Shown here in pieces: positions 7,958 to 16,396 of a DNA stretch of 64,000 nt. Position numbers and translations under genes: made by a program. Origin of the DNA: JANMDU01 sp031376455 (GTDB lineage: Bacteria; Pseudomonadota; Gammaproteobacteria; Burkholderiales; Burkholderiaceae_C); NCBI GenBank assembly GCA_031376455.1, contig JANMDU010000086.1:28834-92833 (forward strand), read 5' to 3'. Position 1 is the first letter of the stretch; every line of letters begins with the position of its first letter. The notes under the pieces were generated by a model that searched no databases, had not been told where the DNA came from, and saw only the letters and a program-made list of their open reading frames with translations.

Positions 7958-8356
7958 ATGAAAAACATTGAAATTGCAGGGCAAACCTTTGAACTAGCGA
8001 GCCGTTGGAGGCGTTTCTTTGCTTATTGGATTGATATCTTGCCTTTTGCTTTTTTGTTTTGGGTTCCGGTACTAAATCTCATACTTTTTGCATACCTTTT
8101 TGTTCGAGACGCAATTCCTCAACTGAACGGTCAAAGCCTTGGCAAACGGATGCTCGGGCTGCGGGTCATCAATGCTGAGACTGGCCAACACACTACCGGT
8201 AAATACGCGCCGGTTTTTTTACGCGAGCTGAGCCTAACAATTCCAATATTCAACATAGTTGATGCGCTATTTATTTTTTCGGGTTCTCAGAAACGAATCG
8301 GCGATAAATGGGCTAAAACGGTTGTCGTTCGTGACACATCCAAGTGGGATTGGTAA
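7958..8356 (+). CDS. RDD-family membrane protein
   Basis: A 132-residue RDD protein. 'SRWRRFFAYWIDILPF' starts the first membrane segment and carries the Arg and Asp that name the family. A second hydrophobic segment follows, then 'QSLGKRMLGLRV', the usual cytoplasmic loop, and a third near residues 95-108. RDD proteins are multipass inner-membrane proteins; some act as ion transporters, but function here is open. It is AT-richer than its neighbours and sits 21 bp before the next gene on the same strand. Confidence 0.8.
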   Translation: MKNIEIAGQTFELASRWRRFFAYWIDILPFAFLFWVPVLNLILFAYLFVRDAIPQLNGQSLGKRMLGLRVINAETGQHTTGKYAPVFLRELSLTIPIFNIVDALFIFSGSQKRIGDKWAKTVVVRDTSKWDW

Positions 8357-8377
8357 GGTTTTTTCTTCGAGATTCAT

Positions 8378-8866
8378 ATGTTTAAAAATTTTGTATTGAC
8401 TAGTCTTGCTGTGATGTCGGCCTCTGCGTACTCTGCTAATTTTGAGACCTACCGGCCTCACCTTGAAAGCGATGTTCTGTGTGGGTCTTTTCCCGATACC
8501 AATGTGGAGTCGCATTTCAAGAATTTGAAAGCTGCTGGTGTTATCTCAAACAAGGCAAAAATTGGTGATAGCCCTTCTGACTGGGAAGCAATAAAAGCTG
8601 CACCTGGGTTTACGGCGTTTGGCCTGCCGATCACAGCAGTTCTGTTGTTTCCTGGATACCGTGCAAGCTCGCCTCATGTCGCACTCACTCTTGTGGCCAC
8701 ACCCAAAGAGGTTGCCGCTGCGATCATGGCGAAAAATGCCTTTAAGAATTCGAAATTTAAGGTTTCGAAAAACGGCACTTTCACTTCGTCAAACAAATCT
8801 AAAGGATTTGTATTGAGCATCCGTAAAGAGGCTGCTGGCACGGTCGTGTCATGCGATGAAAGCTGA
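8378..8866 (+). CDS. Secreted protein of unknown function
   Basis: A 162-residue protein with a Sec signal peptide (basic 'MFKNF', a hydrophobic run, then 'ASAYSAN', likely cleaved after residue 19). The mature part is mixed alpha/beta with two Cys (about residues 35 and 159) that could form a disulfide. I do not recognise a family. It follows the RDD gene by 21 bp and shares its low GC, so the two probably form a small acquired operon. Confidence 0.65.
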   Translation: MFKNFVLTSLAVMSASAYSANFETYRPHLESDVLCGSFPDTNVESHFKNLKAAGVISNKAKIGDSPSDWEAIKAAPGFTAFGLPITAVLLFPGYRASSPHVALTLVATPKEVAAAIMAKNAFKNSKFKVSKNGTFTSSNKSKGFVLSIRKEAAGTVVSCDES

Positions 8867-8896
8867 TTCACATCCGCAAGGTAAGAGTTTGGCAAC

Positions 8897-10000
8897 TTAT
8901 TTCGTCGTAGTTAATAAGCCTGCAATCTCTTCATAACCCAACTCAAGAGCCACATCGGCAGCGGTGTGGCCTTGGCTGTTTTTGGAGCTGCGATCTGCAC
9001 CTGCGCCAAGCAAAATTTGTACGCCCTCTTGCCAGCGTTGGATCACGGTTTGGGTAAGGGCTGGGTTGCCATCAGGGGCGATGACGTTGGGCGAGGTGCC
9101 TCGTGCGAGGGATTGGCGTAGTGTGAGTGCATCTTTCGCTGCGATGGCTGAGAAAAGCGTTTGGCGCGAGAAGGCCGGCGAGGCTGCTCTTGCCATGATG
9201 GGTGGTGCAGTATCAGCAGAAGGCATCGACGGCATGGCTGATCTGGCTGCAGGCTCTGGAGCGGGTGCAGCGGCGACGCCGGAGGCGGCTTCTTGCATGC
9301 GTGCGCGAGTGGCCTCGAGTTCTGCTGCCGGTGCAGGGGAGGGTACAGGGGATGTGCTTAGCGTGGCCATCTCAGCGGCATCAGCTTTGGATGAAGATTG
9401 CGCAGCTATCTTGGCTTGGGCCTGCTTTGCAGGCGCATTGGCGGCTGGTGGCGAGGCAGATGCAATCGGAGCAGCGAAAGCAGCAGGAGCAGAGAGATCA
9501 CGTGAAGGCGGCACTGAGGCAGTCTTCGATGCAACGAGTCCAGATGCTGAAGCAGATCCCGGTGCAGGTGCGGCAGCCGGCGCGGGAGCTGCTGCCACGA
9601 CCGTTGAACTTGGCTTGGCACTTATCGCGGCATCTTGTTCTTCAGGCATGCCATGCTCGAATTGCCACCAGAGCAAGCCAGCAAGGCCCATCACGGCGAG
9701 GCTGCCCAAGGCACGAATGTTCCAGAAGCTATCGTTAGCCACTTCGGCGGCCAGGATCTTTTTTTCTGCTTGGTTTTTAATGCCTTTTGAGCCATTTGCC
9801 GGCATAGAATATGCGCGAGACGCTACTGTATTGATAGCAATTTCTTGCGCGCGTTCAGCGTGTACGCTGTGCGCCTTTGCAGCTTCAATAATGCGCGCGT
9901 GCAGGGCTTCGGGTGGCGTCTCAGGCAGGCCGTCGGGCAATGCGGCCTTGGCTTGCGCGTAGCGTTGCAGCAATTCGTCTGGAGGCATATTGGGCTTCAT
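8897..10000 (-). CDS. Membrane-anchored ankyrin-repeat protein, likely anti-sigma partner
   Basis: A 367-residue protein with a cytoplasmic N-terminal region (1-93), one transmembrane segment about residues 95-112 ('LAVMGLAGLLWWQF'), a long Ala/Pro/Ser-rich periplasmic linker, and C-terminal ankyrin-like repeats ('NVIAPDGNPALTQTVI', 'HTAADVALELGYEE'). It overlaps the upstream ECF sigma gene by 4 bp and has the topology of an anti-sigma factor, although no zinc-binding HxxxC motif is visible. Residues about 54-76 ('INTVASRAYSMPANGSKGI') are an in-frame SR copy in the presumed sigma-facing region. The anti-sigma role is inferred from context. Confidence 0.75.
   Translation of the reverse strand: MKPNMPPDELLQRYAQAKAALPDGLPETPPEALHARIIEAAKAHSVHAERAQEIAINTVASRAYSMPANGSKGIKNQAEKKILAAEVANDSFWNIRALGSLAVMGLAGLLWWQFEHGMPEEQDAAISAKPSSTVVAAAPAPAAAPAPGSASASGLVASKTASVPPSRDLSAPAAFAAPIASASPPAANAPAKQAQAKIAAQSSSKADAAEMATLSTSPVPSPAPAAELEATRARMQEAASGVAAAPAPEPAARSAMPSMPSADTAPPIMARAASPAFSRQTLFSAIAAKDALTLRQSLARGTSPNVIAPDGNPALTQTVIQRWQEGVQILLGAGADRSSKNSQGHTAADVALELGYEEIAGLLTTTK
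9775..9840 (+). repeat. SR copy in the anti-sigma-like gene
   Basis: TTTTTAATGCCTTTTGAGCC leader, TTGCCGGCATAGAA core, TGCGCGAGACGCTA, and TGTATTGATAGC tail. The host gene is on the other strand, so it is read as the reverse frame 'AINTVASRAYSMPANGSKG', the same frame as in phaC. Confidence 0.8.
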
Positions 10001-10635
10001 GATTGCGCCTCCAAGCGGGCCGAGCAGTTTGGGCTATCGGGTGACCAAGCCGCTAGGCTGGCTCTGAGCTTGCTGCGGGCATAACGCAGCCGGCTTTTGG
10101 CGGTTTCAAACGTCACTTGGCAACTTGCTGCAATCTCCTCCACACTGAGGCCTCCCTCAGCTTGCAGCAAGAAGGCTTCGCGCTGATCCTCCGGCAAATC
10201 TTGCAGCGCTTGCAGCAGCGCATCGGCTTGCTCGCGGCCTTCGAGCTGGCGCAATGGGCCAAAGCTGGAATCAGCGGCTTGATTATCCAGCCAATTATTT
10301 TGAGAATCTGAGAAGTCTTCTGTGCTGACTGTGGGCTTTTGCTTGCGTAGGAAATCAACGGTGCGGCTTCGGGCGAGCGTGAAAAGCCAAGTACGAAATT
10401 GTGCTGTTGGCTCACCGCTTGCGGCGTTGTCCACATAATTCGCGGCCTGCTTAGTGACGGTGATCCAGGTGTCTTGCATCACATCTTCCGCCGCCGCTGC
10501 ATCGCGCAAAGTTTTCACAATGAATCTCCAAAGCGCGGTTTCATGCCTTTTAAGCAACACCTCAAACGCCGCAACATCGCCGCGAGCATAACGCTGCATC
10601 AAGGCGAGGTCTGTAGCTTCGAGGTCGGTACTCAC
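9997..10635 (-). CDS. ECF-family RNA polymerase sigma factor
   Basis: About 212 residues. Region 2 spans roughly residues 15-95 ('GDVAAFEVLLKRHETALWRF', 'DVMQDTWI', 'FRTWLFTLARSRTVDFLR'). Region 4 spans roughly 135-190 ('LPEDQREAFLLQAEGGLS', 'VEEIAASCQVTFETAKSRLR', the HTH). It is the second gene of a three-gene operon between a secreted protein and the TM/ankyrin protein. GTG at 10635 ('STDLEATDLAL') is chosen because an in-frame ATG at 10689 would extend back into the upstream gene with unconserved residues; no strong ribosome-binding site settles it. Confidence 0.88.
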   Translation of the reverse strand: MSTDLEATDLALMQRYARGDVAAFEVLLKRHETALWRFIVKTLRDAAAAEDVMQDTWITVTKQAANYVDNAASGEPTAQFRTWLFTLARSRTVDFLRKQKPTVSTEDFSDSQNNWLDNQAADSSFGPLRQLEGREQADALLQALQDLPEDQREAFLLQAEGGLSVEEIAASCQVTFETAKSRLRYARSKLRASLAAWSPDSPNCSARLEAQS

Positions 10636-10660
10636 GCGGCAATCATAGGCGGCTTTGTTT

Positions 10661-11524
10661 TCAGTATCTCGTGGGTGGATCGGGCACATAGCCCATCGGC
10701 GAGCCGGGGTTGGGGTTGGGGTTGGGCACGCTCTGTTGGCGTGGGCTGGGGATGACGCCCAGTGCCATCAGATTGGCATGGCTGTCGTAGCGAATGCGGA
10801 TGATCTCGTTGGGTTGCGTGCTTTCGCGAACGAACGGTGTGCGGCTGACGACGGAGTGCTCGCGCTCGCCGTGCGCCGTGCCGAGTTTGGGCGCGAGCGA
10901 AGGCGCAGCTTGTCCAGAAGAGCGCTCGCGATCCGTACTGGCCTCTGCCGATGGCATGGCTTTGCGCGCTGTGCTGTCGGCACGCTCCATTGCTGCAGAA
11001 GGAGCGGGAGCTGCGGCAGCGGGCGCTTCTTGGCGCTGAGCCACTGCAGGGGATGAGTAAATCGCCACAGGAGGCTGCTCGCGAAACAGCGCCACGCCAA
11101 TCACGCCCATATCGTGCGGCTTGCCCATGCGCTCGGCATAGCTATTCCCCGGCGATGCCGTGAACACAAAGGCCGCCACTTCCGAATCATTCTTGCGCCA
11201 GCCTTCAATCCCGTAGCGCTGCCCGCTTTCAAACACATAACCCGATTGCCCAAAATCTGCCGTCTCACCCGAGAGCACATTCAACCCATCGACCGACGTA
11301 ACCGCCAACACGCGCAATCCGCGCGAATTGCGTACTTGTATCGAATACTTTGCTCCGGGTTGCCCGGCAATCCAATACTCACCACGGTGAAAATGCACCA
11401 GCAACGTACGCCCCGTGCTGCGATCCACCACATTCACGTCGGCTACCCGCCCAATGGCTAAGGCTTGCAGCGCGGCACTGGACAAAGCGGCGACGAGCAA
11501 AAATTTGAAAAAAGCACGATTCAT
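10661..11524 (-). CDS. Secreted protein of an ECF sigma operon, unknown function
   Basis: A 287-residue protein with a clear Sec signal peptide ('FFKFLLVAALSSAALQALA', cleavage near residue 23). The N-terminal half of the mature protein is beta-rich ('LLVHFHRGEYWIAGQPGAKY', 'YSIQVRNSRGLRVLAV') and the rest is Pro/Ala/Ser-rich and probably disordered. I do not recognise a family. It is first in the operon with the sigma and TM/ankyrin genes, so it may be part of the sensed or regulated envelope function. Confidence 0.7.
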   Translation of the reverse strand: MNRAFFKFLLVAALSSAALQALAIGRVADVNVVDRSTGRTLLVHFHRGEYWIAGQPGAKYSIQVRNSRGLRVLAVTSVDGLNVLSGETADFGQSGYVFESGQRYGIEGWRKNDSEVAAFVFTASPGNSYAERMGKPHDMGVIGVALFREQPPVAIYSSPAVAQRQEAPAAAAPAPSAAMERADSTARKAMPSAEASTDRERSSGQAAPSLAPKLGTAHGEREHSVVSRTPFVRESTQPNEIIRIRYDSHANLMALGVIPSPRQQSVPNPNPNPGSPMGYVPDPPTRY

Positions 11525-11668
11525 AAAAGCTCCTAAATAGTTTGAAGCTTGTTAAACGCGCAGTGAAAGCAAACGGGGTTAAACCTTTTTCTCTTTTAGG
11601 TATTTTTTTGCGTCTTCTGCGAAACCTCTGCGTCTTCTGCGTCCGGATGTTTTTTGTAATTCTCTGAC

Positions 11669-12766
11669 CTAACCCCCAAACACCCGAATCACCGCCCGCA
11701 CAAACCCATGATCCGAACGCGAGCGGTCTTTGCCTTCTTGCAAATGATCGTTGAAATAATCCACCCGGCGTACATCGCCAATGCTAAATTTGCTGTGCGG
11801 CAAAAACTCTTCGCTCACAAAAATTTGATCCAGCACTTCCGGCGAGCCTTGATGCACATGACTGTAAGCCACATCGCGCTTCAAGGCCATCTCGCCTTGC
11901 ACTTCATACGCATTCCAAAGCGCGGTGTCGCGTGCGCCTCGGTCATAGACCACTTCACCTGTTGCAGCAATAATTTGCGTCGTGACGCTGTGCGGGCCAT
12001 CGTTGAAATCGCCCATGACGATCAGCGGCTCATGCGTGCGCTGCAGCACATCGGCCACGATATGCCGCATGGCCGCAGCTTCTGCGCCGCGCATCATTAA
12101 GCTGCGCAGCGTGGCGAGCGCCAAGATTCTTGGGTCTTCGCGGTCTTCCTGCGGCTCGCCTTTGGCATCCTGCAGAAATTTAGGCCGCTTGCTTTTCATG
12201 TGCGCCGTGAGCACATGCACCACTTGCCCGTGCTTCATGCGCAGCGTGGCTAGTAGAAGAGGGCGCTCAAATTTGGCATGCTCGCCCACGCCGGGGATTT
12301 GGATGCGCAAGCTCGCTGGGAAATCTGCAAAAGATTGGAGTTTTTCGACATCAAGCCGCGTGACGATGCCGACTCGCGGGGTGTTCTGAGCACCTGAGTG
12401 CGAATTGCTGGATTCGCCTGAGTGCGAATGGCTGGATTCACCTGAGTGCGAATGGTTGGACTCGCCGTGATTCGTCTCGTTATTCTCCGCCCCCGGCACG
12501 GCTACTGTGCTGTAGCGCAGCCCCGAACGAGCCACTGCCGCCTTGATCGCTGCCTCATCCCACACTTCCTGCACCGCCAGCACATCGGCATTCAAAGCCG
12601 CAATCCGCCCACCCAGCCATTCGGTCTTGCGCTCAAATTCATTCTGCGAATATGTGTCCTGATTCGCATAAAAAATGCGCCCTGGATTGGCCAGATTCAA
12701 CACATTGGCAGTAGCCACTGTGAGTGTGGTGACCATGCGCTGGTCGGGCGGGGGATTTGAGTTCAT
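11669..12766 (-). CDS. Endonuclease/exonuclease/phosphatase-fold protein
   Basis: A 365-residue EEP-superfamily hydrolase. Visible are 'TANVLNLANPGR' (metal-binding Asn), 'ADVLAVQEVWDE' (catalytic Glu), 'VLTAHMKSKRP', 'IVMGDFNDGP' (Asp/Asn pair) and 'RSDHGFVRA' (terminal Asp-His). All key positions are kept. Substrate is unknown; relatives include nucleases and sphingomyelinases. Residues about 102-125 are three near-identical octapeptides (type ESxHSHSG) from a 24-bp tandem repeat in a loop after the first catalytic motifs. No signal peptide is apparent, so it is probably cytoplasmic. Confidence 0.82.
   Translation of the reverse strand: MNSNPPPDQRMVTTLTVATANVLNLANPGRIFYANQDTYSQNEFERKTEWLGGRIAALNADVLAVQEVWDEAAIKAAVARSGLRYSTVAVPGAENNETNHGESNHSHSGESSHSHSGESSNSHSGAQNTPRVGIVTRLDVEKLQSFADFPASLRIQIPGVGEHAKFERPLLLATLRMKHGQVVHVLTAHMKSKRPKFLQDAKGEPQEDREDPRILALATLRSLMMRGAEAAAMRHIVADVLQRTHEPLIVMGDFNDGPHSVTTQIIAATGEVVYDRGARDTALWNAYEVQGEMALKRDVAYSHVHQGSPEVLDQIFVSEEFLPHSKFSIGDVRRVDYFNDHLQEGKDRSRSDHGFVRAVIRVFGG
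12391..12462. repeat. Three 24-bp tandem repeats within the EEP gene
   Basis: Units 12391-12414, 12415-12438 and 12439-12462 differ at only a few positions, and each contains CTGAGTGCGAATnGnTGGA. Because 24 is a multiple of 3, gain or loss of units changes protein length without a frameshift. The encoded peptide is His/Ser-rich. Confidence 0.85.
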
Positions 12767-12789
12767 GCCGCATTATGTGCGGACTGCGC

Positions 12790-13518
12790 CTAGTGGCTGT
12801 GTAATTGCCCAGAGAGCAATACCGTCTGCCCCACAGCGCCCTTACGCACTTGGCGCAGCAAAGCAGACGCTACATCGCTAGCTTGCACTGCGGCGTAGTC
12901 TTTCGGAATGAGAGGATTGAAGATACGCATCGCAGCGAGCGCGATCTTCTCGCCGGTGCGGACATGTTGATGCAAGGCTTCACGATCGCCGGCGAGGAAC
13001 GATGGGCGGGCTAACGTAATGCTTTGGTAGCCTAGCTTGGCAATAGCATCTTCCATTTCGCCTTTCGTGCGACTGTAGAAAACACCAGAGCTACTGCTCG
13101 CACCCATCGCCGAGATGACTCCTAATTTTGTAGCGCCTCGCGCAATTCCAGCGCGGGCTACTGATAAAACAGCATCAAAATCTACAGCGCGAAAGGACTC
13201 TTGACTGCCAGCTGCTTTGATGGTCGTGCCTAAGCAGATATAGACTTCGTTGAGCCTCGGCAGAGCGAGCGCCTCTGCTGATGCCGTACCGAGTTTGGAG
13301 AAATCCACCACATGACTGTGCAGCTTGGCATGAGCCTGTGCAGACGGTTTGCGTACGAGACTGTGGATTTCGCGGCAAGCGAGGTCTCTCAATAAAAGTG
13401 CCAGTAGCTCAATACCCACCAGACCGGTAGCCCCCGCGATCAGAGCTACCGCCCCCGCCCCCGTTTCGCGATCCGCCGCCGCCATTGTTTCCGCGTGATT
13501 CGCCGAATGAATTGCCAT
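12790..13518 (-). CDS. NAD(P)-binding reductase of the TIP30/HTATIP2-like family
   Basis: About 242 residues of an atypical SDR: 'LIAGATGLVGIELLALLL' (nucleotide binding), 'VYICLGTTIKAAGS', 'ISAMGASSSSGVFYSRTKG' (Ser and the YxxxK pair) and 'ARPSFLAG'. The substrate is unknown. The start at ATG 13518 is chosen because a textbook ribosome-binding site, TTTTGGAGGTAAGTCAA, lies directly before it; ATG 13485 has none. This places the start and its ribosome-binding site inside the last 110 bp of rhlE, out of frame with it, so translation of the two is probably coupled. Confidence 0.8.
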   Translation of the reverse strand: MAIHSANHAETMAAADRETGAGAVALIAGATGLVGIELLALLLRDLACREIHSLVRKPSAQAHAKLHSHVVDFSKLGTASAEALALPRLNEVYICLGTTIKAAGSQESFRAVDFDAVLSVARAGIARGATKLGVISAMGASSSSGVFYSRTKGEMEDAIAKLGYQSITLARPSFLAGDREALHQHVRTGEKIALAAMRIFNPLIPKDYAAVQASDVASALLRQVRKGAVGQTVLLSGQLHSH

Positions 13519-15112
13519 TTGACTTACCTCCAAAACCACCACCTGAACCGCCTCCACTACCGCCACTACCGGAACGACCGCGATTTCCACCACCGCCGCC
13601 TCCACCATTAGGCGTGCGTCCACGACTTGCAAAGCCATCTACGCCGGTGCGCATGGGATCAGGTTGAGCACCGCCCGAGCGTGGGCTGTGTGCGGGTGCG
13701 TGTGAAGCAGAGCGCGAAGGTGCGCGAGCTGGCGCGCCACCAGAACGTGAGCCTGCGCTGCCTGCGTTACGTCCACCTCCACCTCCACTGCTACCACCGC
13801 GTCCACCACCTGTAGCCCGCTCACCCTCTTTGCGTGTATTGATCCGCTGCATCATCTCGCGGCGCGCATTCTTGCCAGCCGCAGACATTTCTTCGCGGCT
13901 AGGTGCTTTGCCAGCGCCGCCCCAAATCACTTGCCGGCCCATCGCCATCGGCTCGGCTTTCTCGCCTTGGACGGGGCCGAATTCAGGCATATCTTCGCGG
14001 GGGATGCGCTGCTTGGTGAATTTCTCGATGTCTTGCATGAAACCTTCTTCATCCAAACACACGAGGCTCACGGCATAGCCATCTTTGCCAGCGCGGCCTG
14101 TTCGGCCAATGCGGTGGACATAGTCTTCGCTCACGTTAGGAATTTCATAATTCACCACATGCGGCAACTCGTCAATATCAATGCCGCGCGCGGCAATATC
14201 AGTCGCTACCAAGGCGCGCAATTTGCCGCTTTTAAATTCTGCCAAGGCTTGCGTGCGAGCGCTTTGGCTTTTGTTGCCATGCAAGGCCATGGCGCTGATA
14301 CCTTGCTTTTCTAAATAAGCGGCCACATCGTTCGCACCGAATTTCGTGCGCGTGAAAGCGAGCACTTGATTCCAGTCGTTCTTCAAAATGATGTGTGCCA
14401 AGGCTTGCTTCTTTTTATCACGGCTGATCAAGCTCCAGCTTTGCGTGATGCGCTGTACCGTAGAGTTGGCTGGCGTGACTTGAATCAATCTCGGATTCGT
14501 CAAAAAGCTCTGCGCGAGCTGTTTGATATCGTCGCTGAACGTGGCAGAAAACAGCAACGTTTGGCGCTGTTTCGGCAAATGCACGAGGATTTTGCGAATG
14601 TCGTGAATGAAGCCCATATCGAGCATGCGATCCGCTTCATCAAGCACGAGCATTTGCACGGTGCCCAAATCAAGTACGCCTTGGCCAACCAGATCGAGCA
14701 AGCGACCGGGTGTCGCCACCAAAATATCCACGCCACGGCGCAACTGAGAAATCTGCGGGTTCATGCCCACGCCGCCAAAGATCACGGCGGATTTAAGTTG
14801 CAAATACTTGCCGTAAGTCTTGATGCTTTCATCAATCTGTGCAGCCAGCTCGCGTGTGGGCGTGAGAATCAGGGCACGCACGCCGGGGTTGCCAAATTTA
14901 TTGGTGGCGCTGCGGCCAAAAGAGAGGCGGTGCAGTAAGGGAAGGGTGAAAGCAGCGGTTTTACCCGTGCCAGTTTGCGCTCCACCGAGTAAATCAGTGC
15001 CCGTCATCACCAGCGGAATCGCTTGCGCTTGAATCGGGGTGGGTGAGGTGTAGCCCTCTTCGTGTACAGCCTTCAACAGGGCAGGGGCCAAGCCCAGATC
15101 ATCAAATGTCAT
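13409..15112 (-). CDS. rhlE: DEAD-box RNA helicase RhlE
   Basis: A 567-residue DEAD-box helicase: Q-motif 'GYTSPTPIQAQAIP', Walker A 'AQTGTGKTAAF', 'PTRELAAQ', Walker B 'VLDEADRMLDMGF', 'FSATF', 'ATDIAARGID' and 'HRIGRTGRAGKDG'. It unwinds structured RNA in ribosome assembly and mRNA decay. Residues from about 425 on are a long Gly/Arg/Ser-rich tail with RGG-like units, probably an RNA-binding disordered region. The tail's Gly codons provide the ribosome-binding site of the overlapping downstream gene. Confidence 0.95.
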   Translation of the reverse strand: MTFDDLGLAPALLKAVHEEGYTSPTPIQAQAIPLVMTGTDLLGGAQTGTGKTAAFTLPLLHRLSFGRSATNKFGNPGVRALILTPTRELAAQIDESIKTYGKYLQLKSAVIFGGVGMNPQISQLRRGVDILVATPGRLLDLVGQGVLDLGTVQMLVLDEADRMLDMGFIHDIRKILVHLPKQRQTLLFSATFSDDIKQLAQSFLTNPRLIQVTPANSTVQRITQSWSLISRDKKKQALAHIILKNDWNQVLAFTRTKFGANDVAAYLEKQGISAMALHGNKSQSARTQALAEFKSGKLRALVATDIAARGIDIDELPHVVNYEIPNVSEDYVHRIGRTGRAGKDGYAVSLVCLDEEGFMQDIEKFTKQRIPREDMPEFGPVQGEKAEPMAMGRQVIWGGAGKAPSREEMSAAGKNARREMMQRINTRKEGERATGGGRGGSSGGGGGRNAGSAGSRSGGAPARAPSRSASHAPAHSPRSGGAQPDPMRTGVDGFASRGRTPNGGGGGGGNRGRSGSGGSGGGSGGGFGGKSNGNSFGESRGNNGGGGSRNGGGGGSSDRGGYRSGGY

Positions 15113-15336
15113 TAGAGAAAAATTTCAAAACGAACCCGACCAAAATTAAAACTTAGCGGGTGTTTGCGTCAGCTAGCGTAAGTAGCGAGAAAGGCTGAAA
15201 CCACATCGACGCGGAGGGATTTCAGAAGCCAGCATTGCGCTGTGCGTAGATAAATTATCTCACGAATTGGTGAACCTAAAGTTTTGCTCACACCGACATT
15301 GCGTAAGAAAACACTTCGCTGAGACGACAACTGAAC

Positions 15337-16362
15337 ATGAATATATCTATCTTCCTTGCATTGCCACATGATGCGGCGCACAAAGCGGCGCGCGCGCTCG
15401 TGATGGCTTTAGGCTTGATTCCTAAGCCAATCCAAGACAATGCGCAAGCCCTGTTGCATTTGCAGGCGGAGATGCAACAGCAGCCGCAAGCTGCGGCTTT
15501 GCTGGATTTGGGCAGCTTGCCATCTGCTTTCAGGCATCTACCAGATTTGGCTCGGAAGCTGCCCGATGACGTGCGTCGTCGGGTGATTTTGTTTCGTCAT
15601 GAGCAAGGGCCCGTGTGGCCATCCGATCAAGCATGGGCGCGTGATCTAGGCTTTGGAGGCTTGTTTGCTGAAATCGACGCGGCGAGTATCCTGACCGACC
15701 ATGCGGCGCTTCCTGTATTGCTGGCGGAACTGGCGCAATGCTTGCCCCTACCCGCGAACAAGCTTGCGCAATATTTCGCTGCATTGTCGGCCAAACCTGA
15801 TCCACTGTCGCTGCGCGGATTGATTCGGGCGCAATGCAACCGCGATGCAGAATCGCTGGCGCAGGTGATGTCTTCGGGTGTGAAGTCTTTGGATCGCAGC
15901 TATCGCATGTCAAGTTACAGCGCCTGCTTTTTAGGGGATGAGGCGGTGCAATGGCTTCGCGCGCAATACCGCTGTAGCACGCACATCGCAGTGCAGATCG
16001 GTCAGGCACTTCAAACACTGGGGCTTATCCACCATGTCGTACACGAGCATGTGTTTGACAACCTGCCATTTTTCTTTCGACTGGATGCAACGGCCAATAC
16101 ATCTCAGATGCATCTCGGGCAATTGATCGAGGCGCTGAGCGGCCGCGGCGGGCTTGAAATTACAGATCGCAGCTATTTGGGCAAGTTGTATGCGCAATGT
16201 TGGGTTGCGCAAGAAGCCGTGAGTTGGCTTTGCAGCACCTATCGCTTGCCGCGCTACGAGGCAGAGAATCTTCTCAATCGGTTGCTAAGTTACGGCTTGA
16301 TTGAACACGTCACACAAGCACATCGCGTGAAAGATGCCAACTTGTTTTTTCGCTTTCGCTAA
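15337..16362 (+). CDS. Tandem DEP-domain protein with receiver-like N-terminus
   Basis: A 341-residue protein. Residues about 176-250 and 263-341 are two DEP-like domains. Each has the 'F.G.EAV.WL' element ('CFLGDEAVQWL'; 'CWVAQEAVSWL'), an 'IGQALQTLGLIHHV'-type helix and an ending 'FFFRL' / 'LFFRFR'. The first about 135 residues alternate strands and helices like a response-regulator receiver ('ALLDLGSLP', 'VILFRHEQGP') but lack a convincing phosphoacceptor pocket. In eukaryotes DEP domains serve membrane and GPCR signalling; bacterial ones are sparsely described. It diverges from rhlE with a 224-bp gap. Confidence 0.7.
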   Translation: MNISIFLALPHDAAHKAARALVMALGLIPKPIQDNAQALLHLQAEMQQQPQAAALLDLGSLPSAFRHLPDLARKLPDDVRRRVILFRHEQGPVWPSDQAWARDLGFGGLFAEIDAASILTDHAALPVLLAELAQCLPLPANKLAQYFAALSAKPDPLSLRGLIRAQCNRDAESLAQVMSSGVKSLDRSYRMSSYSACFLGDEAVQWLRAQYRCSTHIAVQIGQALQTLGLIHHVVHEHVFDNLPFFFRLDATANTSQMHLGQLIEALSGRGGLEITDRSYLGKLYAQCWVAQEAVSWLCSTYRLPRYEAENLLNRLLSYGLIEHVTQAHRVKDANLFFRFR

Positions 16363-16396
16363 CAAAGCCAACGATCACCGCAAACGGAAACGGTGG

